A stretch of 64,000 bases of DNA, taken from NCBI GenBank assembly GCA_048268845.1, contig JBLWUQ010000005.1, forward strand, positions 124,001 through 188,000, in the 5' to 3' direction. The stretch comes from Muriiphilus sp048268845. GTDB lineage: Bacteria; Pseudomonadota; Alphaproteobacteria; Rhodobacterales; Rhodobacteraceae. Below the pieces are notes generated by a model. The model ran no database searches and had not been told where the DNA came from. It worked only from the letters and a program-made list of their open reading frames with translations. A program made the position numbers and the translations under genes. Shown one piece after another: positions 56,504-64,000 of the stretch (position 1 is the first letter of the stretch; every line of letters starts with the position of its first letter).

Positions 56504-57361
56504 ATGGACACGATTCTGGTTGCAACCGACTTTTCCGAGCGATCCGACCGGGCCTTGGCCCGCGCCGCCCTGATCGCGGTGCGATCCGCGGCTCGGGTGC
56601 ATCTGGTGCATGTGGTCGACGATGACCAGAAACAGAAGATCATCGACAGCGAAACCGCCACCTCGCAGCAGGTGCTGCAAGAGGACGCCAGGCGGCTGAA
56701 CGAGATCGACGGGCTGACCTGCACGACAGCGGTGGTGCTGGGCGATCCGTTCGAGGGCATCGTCAAGGCCGCCGATGCCATCAAGCCCGACCTTGTCGTG
56801 CTGGGGGCGCATCGCCGCCGGGTGCTGCGCGACGTGTTCGTCGGTACGACCGCGCAACGGACGATCCGCCGGACACGCTGGCCGGTCCTGATGGTCAATG
56901 CGCCGGCCGAACATGACTATGCCAGCGTGATGCTGGCCACCGACCTGTCCGAGGTGTCGCGCAAGGCGGTCGAGCGTCTTGCCGACATGGATCTGACCGA
57001 GCAGAAGAACATCACCCTGATGCATGTCTTCGATGCCCCGGCGCAGCAGTTGATGATGCGCAGCGCGCTCACCAAGCCGCAGATGGAAGACTACCTCGCC
57101 GCGATGCAGGTCGAGGCCGACCAGGCGCTCGCGCGGTTCGCCGCGACCTTGCGGGCAGACCGCTACGACACGATTTCACAACATGATGACACCGGCATCT
57201 CGGCCGAGATCCTCAAGACGGCGGCCCTGATGGTCGCGGATCTGATCGTGGTGTCGAGCCGGGGGCGTGTCGATCTGCGCAAGACATTCCTGGGCAGCGT
57301 CGCCGAGGAGGTTCTGCGCCGCGCCGACCGGGACGTGCTGGTGATACCGCCCGACCCGTAG
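56504..57361 (+). CDS. Tandem universal stress protein (two UspA domains)
   Basis: A 285-aa protein with two Usp domains. Domain 1 begins ILVATDFSERSDRALARAAL and ends LVVLGAHRRRVLRDVFVGTTAQ; domain 2 begins VMLATDLSEVSRKAVERLA and ends IVVSSRGRVDLRKTFLGSVAEEVL. The second domain has the G-x-G(S) ATP-type pattern with R inserted; nucleotide binding is uncertain. It is 161 bp upstream of the antiporter gene on the same strand and may serve the same stress response. Confidence 0.9.
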   Translation: MDTILVATDFSERSDRALARAALIAVRSAARVHLVHVVDDDQKQKIIDSETATSQQVLQEDARRLNEIDGLTCTTAVVLGDPFEGIVKAADAIKPDLVVLGAHRRRVLRDVFVGTTAQRTIRRTRWPVLMVNAPAEHDYASVMLATDLSEVSRKAVERLADMDLTEQKNITLMHVFDAPAQQLMMRSALTKPQMEDYLAAMQVEADQALARFAATLRADRYDTISQHDDTGISAEILKTAALMVADLIVVSSRGRVDLRKTFLGSVAEEVLRRADRDVLVIPPDP

Positions 57362-57522
57362 GGCCCGGCACTTCGGGCAGCACGGTCTGCGACGAAGGCG
57401 GCAGGACCGAGACCTTTGCGCCGCGCCACGGTTTTCGGCGACAATCCAGCCAATGCAGGCCGCAGCCGGGTTTTCGCGGCCTTCGCCCTTTCGCGACCCG
57501 ATTAATTTGGTATCCCCGTCCC

Positions 57523-60036
57523 ATGGACATCATTCTGATCACGACCATCATCGCATCGCTCTTCCTGCTCATCGGGGCAGCCGAGCCGCTGGCCGATTAT
57601 CTGCGTCTGCCCTATGCGGTGATCATCGCCTGCCTTGGCATCATCGTCGGTCTGGCGGCGACGTTCTTCCTGCGCACCGAACTGACCGATGCGCTGAACC
57701 CGGTGGCCGACGCGATCCTGGCGCTGCCGATACGGTCGAACGTGTTCCTCTACGTCTTCCTGCCGACGCTGGTGTTCCAGGTCACGCTGGGGCTGAACCT
57801 GCGGCGCATGGTCGATGACTGGGTGCCGATCCTTGTCCTCGCGGTGGTCGCGGTGTTCGTTGCGACCTTCGTCATCGGCTATTCGCTGGCCTATGTCAGT
57901 TCCCTGACGCTGGCCGCAGCGCTTCTGGTCGGCGCCATCGTCTCGACCACCGATCCCTCGGCGGTGGTCAGCATCTTCCGCTCGATCTCGGCGCCGCGCC
58001 GGCTGGCGCGGATCATCGAGGGCGAAAGCCTGCTCAACGACGCCGCCGCCATCGCGCTGGCGGCCCTGTTCATGGAATACGTCAAGGCCGGGTCGCCCGA
58101 TCCGTCGGTGCAGAGCGCGCTGGCGCGGTTTCCCGTTCTGCTGCTCGGCGGCGTGCTGGTCGGCTGGTTCGCGGCGCGGATCGCGATCTGGATCATGGCG
58201 CTGTTCAGCCGCTATGAACTGGCGGTGATCTCGGTGTCGATCACCCTGCCCTACCTGGCCTATATCGTCGCCGAACAGAGCGTGGGCGCCTCGGGGGTCA
58301 TCGCCGTGGTCGTCGCGGCGATGACGCTGCAACTGGTCGGTCCGGGCCGCCTGCCGCCGACCACATGGCAGAACCTGCGCGAGGTCTGGGGGCTGCTGGC
58401 GCACTGGGCCGGTGCGCTGATCTTCATCCTCGCCGCGCTGCTGATCCCGCGGATGCTGGAATCGGTGCGGTGGGTGGACCTTGGCCTGATCATGGTGGTG
58501 GTCGTCGCGGCGATCGTGGCGCGGGCGATCATCCTCTACGGGCTTTTGCCCCTGCTGACCCGGCTGCGGCTGTCGCCACAGGTCGACCGCCCCTACCGCG
58601 TCGCGATCATGTGGGGGGGCCTGCGCGGCGCGGTCACGCTGTCGCTGGCGCTGGCGGTGACCGAGAGCTTTCTGGTGCCGGTCGAGGTCAAGCGGCAGGT
58701 CGCGGTTCTGGCGACCGGCTTCACCCTGTTCACCCTGCTGGTGCAGGGCACCACGCTGCGCTGGGTGATCGGCCGGCTGGGGCTCGACAAGCTGTCGCCG
58801 CTCGACAACGCGCTTTACAATCAGGTGATCGCGGTCGCGTTGCAGACCGTGCGCGAGGATCTGTCCAAGGTCACGGAGAATTACGACCTGACCAAGGAGA
58901 CCGTCCGCGCCGAGGCCAAGAAGTTCGGCGAGCGGCTGGATGTCGCGATCAAATCCGCTGATGACGACACCAACATTCCCGACCGTGACCGCATCACCCT
59001 CGGGCTGATCGCGCTGGCCAGCGCCGAGCGCGACCTGATCCTCGCGCGGTTTCGCGACCGGACGATCTCGGCGGGCCTGTCCGAGCGGCTGCTGTCGGAC
59101 GCGGACGCCCTGATCGAGGCGTCGCGTCACAACGGACGCTCCGGCTACAAGGTCGCGGCACGTCGCAGCCTCGGGTTCGGACGCTGGCTGCGCCCGGCGA
59201 TCTTCATGCACAACCGCCTGCGCATTTCCCTGCCGCTGGCACGGATCACGGCGACGCGCTTCGGGCTGCTCCTGTCGCAACGGCTGATCCTGCGCGACCT
59301 GCACGGCTTCATCGACGGGCGCATCCGGCGCATCCATGGCCGGCGGGTGGCCGAATTGCTGCACTCCATGCTCGACCGGCGCATCGGCAATGTCGAACAG
59401 GCGCTCGAGGGGCTTCGGCTGCAATATCCGGGCTACGCCGAGGAGATGGAGCGCCGCTTCATCCGCCGCACCTCGCTACGTCTGGAAGAACGCGAATACG
59501 ACGCGCTGCTGGAGGACGGGCTGATCGGCGAGGAGGTCCACAGCGCCCTTTCCCGCGATATCGGTGCCCGCCGCGACCATGCGGAGGCCGCGCCGCTGCT
59601 CGATCTCGCGATGCAGAAGACCGAGCTGGTGCGCCAGTTCCCGCTGTTCTCCGAGATGGACGAGGCGGTTCTGAACCAGTTGGCGCGCACGCTCATGACG
59701 CGCTACGTCAACGCCGGCGAGCGGATTCTGAGCCGCGACAGCGCCTCCCGAAACGTCTATTTCGTGGCGTCGGGCGCGGTCGAGCTCGAGGTGGCAGGCC
59801 AATCCTGGCGGTTGGGACGGGGCGAGATGTTCGGTCAGATGGGCCTCCTGATGCGCCGCCCGTCGCGCACCGAGGTGCGCGCCATCGCCCCCTCGACGCT
59901 GCTGGTCCTCGACGAAGCCCGGTTCCTGCGGCTGTTGAAACGCAGCAAGACCATGCAGGACGCCGTCCATGAGAGCGCCGCCCGCCGGGGTATTCCGATC
60001 GACCAGTTGTCGATAGAGATCCAATCCTCCGGGTGA
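57523..60036 (+). CDS. CPA1 cation/proton antiporter with cyclic-nucleotide-binding-like C-terminus
   Basis: An 837-aa protein. Residues 1 to about 410 form 12-13 membrane helices with TDPSAVVSIFRS and the ion-site motif EGESLLNDAAAIAL; residues 430-690 are cytoplasmic and helical; the C-terminal 690-810 is a CNB/Crp-like fold (FPLFSEMDEAVLNQLA, VYFVASGAVELEV, GEMFGQMGLLMRRPSRTEVR). The phosphate-binding cassette GE...RxxxxR is partly conserved, so ligand binding is possible. Plant SOS1 has a similar plan. Probable role: Na+/H+ homeostasis under nucleotide control. Confidence 0.87.
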   Translation: MDIILITTIIASLFLLIGAAEPLADYLRLPYAVIIACLGIIVGLAATFFLRTELTDALNPVADAILALPIRSNVFLYVFLPTLVFQVTLGLNLRRMVDDWVPILVLAVVAVFVATFVIGYSLAYVSSLTLAAALLVGAIVSTTDPSAVVSIFRSISAPRRLARIIEGESLLNDAAAIALAALFMEYVKAGSPDPSVQSALARFPVLLLGGVLVGWFAARIAIWIMALFSRYELAVISVSITLPYLAYIVAEQSVGASGVIAVVVAAMTLQLVGPGRLPPTTWQNLREVWGLLAHWAGALIFILAALLIPRMLESVRWVDLGLIMVVVVAAIVARAIILYGLLPLLTRLRLSPQVDRPYRVAIMWGGLRGAVTLSLALAVTESFLVPVEVKRQVAVLATGFTLFTLLVQGTTLRWVIGRLGLDKLSPLDNALYNQVIAVALQTVREDLSKVTENYDLTKETVRAEAKKFGERLDVAIKSADDDTNIPDRDRITLGLIALASAERDLILARFRDRTISAGLSERLLSDADALIEASRHNGRSGYKVAARRSLGFGRWLRPAIFMHNRLRISLPLARITATRFGLLLSQRLILRDLHGFIDGRIRRIHGRRVAELLHSMLDRRIGNVEQALEGLRLQYPGYAEEMERRFIRRTSLRLEEREYDALLEDGLIGEEVHSALSRDIGARRDHAEAAPLLDLAMQKTELVRQFPLFSEMDEAVLNQLARTLMTRYVNAGERILSRDSASRNVYFVASGAVELEVAGQSWRLGRGEMFGQMGLLMRRPSRTEVRAIAPSTLLVLDEARFLRLLKRSKTMQDAVHESAARRGIPIDQLSIEIQSSG

Positions 60037-60720
60037 CGCGGGCGCGGTGCACGGCCGTGAATCCCCATAAGAATCTTTTATCTCCACTGCGAATTGGCGA
60101 CGATTCACGCCCCGACCGGGGCCTGAATCCGATGGCGACCCTGCGCGATGACCGCGCCGGGACGGTCGATCCGAACGAGAAACAGACCCGCGAATCACCG
60201 GTCCGGCCGCTGGACGATGGGGCACGCGCTGATGGAGGTTTCACCGGGACGTAATTTCCCTTGTGGTGAATACTTTTCCCATATCACCCTGGTTGATCAA
60301 TAGAACAACGTTGAATAACAGGGGCTTGGCGACTTCTCTCTTTGGCGCGTTTCGACATCGCCTCAGGCGGGACCGGGCCGAAATATATTGAATGACAACT
60401 CGCCACGCGACGATGGCGAAGACGGCGGGACGCCGAAAATTTACTCGCCGTTCGCTCGTGCCGATACATAGCGAGACGCGTCGTCTCGATGTTTCGGAAA
60501 TCGGGAAAAACCGATGGCAAATCCCCACCCGAGAGGTCGAATATCGCTGTTTTCGACGTCTATCTTGTGGCCCTCCGTTCCTTCGGCGGGTATAATATCA
60601 GAGGTGATAATAGCCGATGCGCGGCCGAGCGTTCGGGCTGACAGGTCCATTCGATCGGGATTTTCGTGGCATGGCGCGGAAGCAGAATATCCTACCCCGA
60701 AAATGAAAGGTGACTATTCA
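60037..60720. other. 684-bp gene-free, AT-richer region
   Basis: Clearly richer in A and T than its neighbours and with no credible gene; the open frames here are short and lack ribosome sites. It contains a TATAAT at 60591-60596 with an inverted repeat over it, and weak symmetric bits such as GGGAAAAACCGATGG near 60500. It separates the antiporter from a differently styled gene pair and may mark the edge of an acquired segment. Confidence 0.55.
60591..60612. promoter_or_regulatory. Promoter -10 element overlapped by an inverted repeat
   Basis: TATAAT at 60591-60596 is the best -10 hexamer in the gap, 125 bp before the NTF2-like start; a -35 at proper spacing is not clear. TAATATCA (60593-60600) and TGATAATA (60605-60612) form an inverted repeat with one mismatch and a 4-bp spacer over it, the usual place for a repressor site. 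Confidence 0.4.
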
Positions 60721-61119
60721 ATGAACGTTCAAGATCACGCGGCCATCGCGGAGCTTGCCCAGACCTATTTCGACGCGCTCTACGAAGGCGATGCTGCGAA
60801 GTTCGAGGCTGTTTTCCACAAGGACGCCTACCTTCACAGCAATGGTGGCGGCGCCTATGTCCATATGGATGTCCCCGCCTATCTCGACGTCGTGCGCAAC
60901 CGCGAAGCACCCGCGGCCCGCGGCGAGGCCCGCGTGGATGAAATACTCGGCATTTCATTCATGTCCCCGACCCTCGCCATTCTCACCACCCGAGAGGATT
61001 TTCTGCCGAAGACCTTCACCGACATTCTGGTGGTGATGAAATCCGATGGTGAATGGAAGATCGTCTCGAAGACCTGGGACTTCACGATGGCCGAGAAGAA
61101 AAATGGAGCGGACAAATGA
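60721..61119 (+). CDS. NTF2-like (SnoaL/lumazine-binding-like) protein
   Basis: A 132-aa single-domain protein of the NTF2 fold, PF12893-like: HAAIAELAQTYFDALYEGDA, then FHKDAYLHSNGGG, VVRNREAP, and SDGEWKIVSKTWDF. The family includes small-molecule enzymes and binding proteins with a cone-shaped pocket. AAAGGTG precedes ATG 60721. Its stop overlaps the aminotransferase start by 4 bp, so the two work as a pair, perhaps on one amine or keto compound. Confidence 0.87.
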   Translation: MNVQDHAAIAELAQTYFDALYEGDAAKFEAVFHKDAYLHSNGGGAYVHMDVPAYLDVVRNREAPAARGEARVDEILGISFMSPTLAILTTREDFLPKTFTDILVVMKSDGEWKIVSKTWDFTMAEKKNGADK

Positions 61120-62381
61120 GCCTCGAAGCCGATTTCAAGACCAGTTCCGAAGTTCTGGATGCCTATATTGCCCGTTCGTGGCGGTCCAATGCCGAGCGTC
61201 AACGTGCCAAGGGCGCCGAATTCGTGATCGGCAAGCGCGAAGGCGTCTATATGTGGGATCTCGAAGGCGAGCACCGGTTGATCGATTGCGGGATCGGCGG
61301 TGGCGTTCATTCCCTGGGCCATCGTCACCCCGCGGTTCTTGCCGCGCTTCGCAAGGCGCTGGACGACGGGCGCGATACCGGGCTCTGGTCGGTGCCGAAC
61401 GTTCCTTATCTGCAGCTTCAGGACAGATTGGCCGAGCTCTCGCCGTCGCCCGACCTGACCCATAGTGTCGTGACGCTGTGCTCGACCTTGTCGATCGACG
61501 TCGCGACGATGTTCGCGTTCCGCGTCACCGGCCGGCAGAAAATCCTCGCCTATCGGCACGGCTATCACGGACATTCCGGCTTTGCCGCGATGATCACCGG
61601 ATCGGCGGATGAAGGCGTGATCGACCACTACAATCTGCCCGGCGCGAATACGGCGTTTTTCGAGACTTACGGCGACCTTGACGAAATTGCCGCGAAAATG
61701 ACCCCCGACATTGCCGCCATCGTGTTCGAGCCGATGGATTACGAGACCTTCAACTTTGCCTCGCGCGAGTTTCTCGATGGCGTCACCCGCCTGTGCCGCG
61801 AAAACGGGACCCTGTTCATCATCGACGAAACCCGCACCGGCATTGCGCGCACCGGGAAGCTGTGGGCCAGCGAGCATTATGACCTGCGCCCCGATATTCT
61901 CGTCACCGGCAAGGGTCTTTCGGGCGGACTCTATCCTGTCAGCGCCCTGCTGATGCGCGGTGACATCTATGAAACCTGCATGAACGAGCACAAGTTCTCG
62001 TATATTTCCAGCCTTGGCGGAAACGAGATCAGTTGTCTGGTGGCCTTGTCGGTTCTGGATGTGGCGAGCGACCCCAAGATGCTTGCCCATGTCAACGAAG
62101 TATCCGCCTATCTCGCGTCCGAGTTCGAAGCCGTCGGCAAGGACCACCCCGATATCATCGGTCCGGTCACGGCACTGGGTTGCGTCCATTCGGTTGCGGT
62201 CGGCAACCGCGATCTGGCCCGCAAGCTTTATGCCAATCTTTACCGGCACGGGGTGCTGTGCCATTCGGTCAGCGAGATCGAACCGCCGTCGTTGAAGTTC
62301 TTCACGCCGATCATCATCCAGAAGAACGAATGCGACGAGATCATCACGGCATTGCGCGGAGCGATTGGCGATCTGGCGTGA
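61116..62381 (+). CDS. Atypical class III PLP aminotransferase
   Basis: A 421-aa fold-type I PLP enzyme of class III. The cofactor aspartate is D237 in FIIDETRTGIARTG and the Schiff-base lysine is K266 in LVTGKGLSGGLYP. The usual phosphate-cup motif (S-G-S/A-E-A-N-E) is replaced by CSTLSIDVAT at 122-131, which is rare. YRHGYHGHSG is normal. It may be an omega-amine transaminase, a glutamate-1-semialdehyde-type mutase or a decarboxylase. The NTF2-like partner and the adjacent Liv genes suggest use of an imported amine or amino acid. Confidence 0.85.
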   Translation: MSLEADFKTSSEVLDAYIARSWRSNAERQRAKGAEFVIGKREGVYMWDLEGEHRLIDCGIGGGVHSLGHRHPAVLAALRKALDDGRDTGLWSVPNVPYLQLQDRLAELSPSPDLTHSVVTLCSTLSIDVATMFAFRVTGRQKILAYRHGYHGHSGFAAMITGSADEGVIDHYNLPGANTAFFETYGDLDEIAAKMTPDIAAIVFEPMDYETFNFASREFLDGVTRLCRENGTLFIIDETRTGIARTGKLWASEHYDLRPDILVTGKGLSGGLYPVSALLMRGDIYETCMNEHKFSYISSLGGNEISCLVALSVLDVASDPKMLAHVNEVSAYLASEFEAVGKDHPDIIGPVTALGCVHSVAVGNRDLARKLYANLYRHGVLCHSVSEIEPPSLKFFTPIIIQKNECDEIITALRGAIGDLA

Positions 62382-62427
62382 CGGGTTGATCGCCTTTCAC
62401 GTCGCAGGATCTTTTTTGAAAGCAGAA

Positions 62428-62460
62428 ATGAACCCCGGAAATTTCCGGGGTTCATTATTT
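62428..62460. terminator. Perfect-palindrome terminator
   Basis: ATGAACCCCGGAAA directly followed by its reverse complement (28 bp, 62428-62455), then TATTT. The 28 bp form a stem with a short AAATTT loop. It lies 46 bp after the aminotransferase stop and could end livFG transcription from the other side as well. Confidence 0.85.
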
Positions 62461-62548
62461 ATTGAGTTTCGTGCTGGCAAACAGCGTGCCAGCGCGGCCT
62501 GATACGGGCAAGCAATAATATCAACGGTTAATAATCGGGCTTTGGCGC

Positions 62549-63239
<691 letters not shown>

Positions 63240-63247
<8 letters not shown>

Positions 63248-64000
63248 GAGCGGCCTTCTGTCCCAAATATGCCTCCTGGACGCGCGGCAACAGCCGCACC
63301 TCGCTGAAATGGCCCTCGGCGATCTTTTCGCCGTAGTCGATCACGACCACCCGTTCGGGCATCGCCGCGACAAGGCGCATGTCGTGTTCGATGACGATGA
63401 AGGACAGGCCCGGCCGCTCCGCCATCACCGTGTGGATGTCCTCGATCAGCGCATCCGTATCGCGCTCATCCATGCCCGAGGACGGCTCGTCGAGCATGAT
63501 GACGCGCGGCTCGGAGGCCAGCGCGCGGGCGATCTCGAGCCGTCGCCGGTCGGCCTGCGGCAGGGTTCCGGCCAGAACGTGACGCCGCTCGAACAGGTCC
63601 TGCGACATCAGCCGAAGCAGCTCGCCCGCGCGGTCGGCGGCCGCGTCAAGTTCGGCGCGTGCCCAGCGCGGGCGCAGCAGCGCGTCGAATACGCCGGTCT
63701 TGGTGCGGGTGTGCATGCCGATGATCACGTTGTCGACCAGCGTGAGGTCGTTGAACAACCGGCTCGACTGAAAGGTGCGCGCGATCCCGGCCGCGGCGAT
63801 CTTGTGCGCCGGTCTGCCGGTGATGTCCTGCCCATCCAGATGCACGCTGCCCGAACTTGCCGGGTAGATGCCCGAGATCAGGTTGAAGAGCGTCGATTTC
63901 CCGGCCCCGTTCGGGCCGATGATGCAGAGGATCTCGCCCGGCATGAGGGTCATATCCACGCTGTTCACGGCGACCAGACCACCGAACCGGATCGACAGGT
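63240..64000 (-). CDS. livG: LivG-type ABC transporter ATPase, partial (start beyond right edge)
   Basis: The frame is open to the window edge. Visible are LSIRFGGLVAVNSVDM, Walker A GPNGAGKSTLFN, the LivG insertion after the Q-loop (RTFQSSRLFNDLTLVDNV, then a helical segment), a degenerate signature (LPQADRRRLEIARAL instead of LSGGxQ), Walker B RVIMLDEPSSGMDE and the H-loop VIEHDMRLV. The real start is upstream of 64000; a GTG at 63968 is internal. Permease and binding-protein genes should follow beyond the window. Confidence 0.9.

Noticed and set aside
57502..59424. 640-residue open frame antisense to the antiporter gene
   Set aside because: Composition is dominated by Q, R, D, H and G and has no domain; it is the complement of a real high-GC membrane protein gene. 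The same applies to long antisense frames at 14660-16381, 43583-45421, 33419-34903, 3150-4676 and similar.
60241..60528. 95-residue minus-strand open frame in the AT-richer gap
   Set aside because: No ribosome site, mixed composition without a domain, and overlapping frames of equal quality on both strands.

Overview
The window is a high-GC, gene-dense stretch of chromosome from an alphaproteobacterium, very probably a Rhodobacteraceae (Roseobacter/Rhodobacter-type) organism. The support is family content rather than a database match: a murA / DUF2948 / hisD cluster, a hexameric tyrosine-coordinated heme protein very close to the one described from Silicibacter (Ruegeria) pomeroyi, a DmdC-type acyl-CoA dehydrogenase, MatB, and an intergenic repeat built on CTTCATCTTGG...AAATACTC. 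I see no insertion sequence, prophage, CRISPR array or rRNA. One tRNA, tRNA-Thr(GGT), is present.

Layout. (1) 1-11652 is an exopolysaccharide locus: Wzx-like flippase (cut by the left edge), GT25, GT4, Wzc-type tyrosine kinase/co-polymerase, Wzy/ligase-like polymerase, a secreted PslG-like glycoside hydrolase, GT4, GT2 and the initiating sugar-phosphate transferase. (2) 11903-14181 and 17993-20560 are two halves of what looks like one nitric-oxide response: NnrS, group III truncated haemoglobin and an NsrR-type Rrf2 regulator, then a RIC-type haemerythrin, an AhpD-like protein, DUF488, the tyrosine-heme protein and a small DUF6522-like protein. Both halves carry almost the same palindrome, GGYATT-GTA-AATACC, between divergent genes. 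Between them sit an XRE regulator, a SulP transporter and glutamate dehydrogenase. (3) 20563-32923 is housekeeping and miscellaneous: MOSC protein, DUF2161 nuclease-like protein, Mn-pyrophosphatase, two rhodaneses, HAD phosphatase, MaoC hydratase, RibF, YcgN, threonine aldolase, alpha/beta hydrolase, DsbA-type isomerase, Prs, a secreted small protein, an H-type lectin and an MFS exporter. (4) 33038-42495: a divergent EF-G-like GTPase, MatB, secreted 5'-nucleotidase, DUF952-pyrD-arsC, and a MATE/thioesterase operon. (5) 42631-49959: two MerR paralogues followed by a fatty-acid/acyl-CoA degradation set (acyl-CoA dehydrogenase, GST, thiolase, FadB/J-type protein). (6) 50100-54068: a secreted His/Met-rich protein, then the leftward cluster of a 56-aa basic protein, murA, DUF2948, a 42-aa membrane peptide and hisD. 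(7) 54291-60036: tRNA-Thr, DsbA/FrnE-like protein, pirin, double UspA protein and a CPA1 antiporter with a cyclic-nucleotide-binding-like tail. (8) After a 684-bp gene-free, visibly more AT-rich gap come an NTF2-like protein and an unusual class III aminotransferase, then livF and livG of a branched-chain-type ABC importer (livG cut by the right edge).

The most interesting points are the split NO regulon that ties the poorly understood tyrosine-heme protein to NsrR-type control, the class III aminotransferase without the usual glycine/serine-rich cofactor motif next to LivFG, a 23-bp motif shared by two exopolysaccharide intergenic regions, the EF-G-like protein lacking the catalytic histidine of translational GTPases, and a family of hairpin-bearing repeats in five intergenic gaps.
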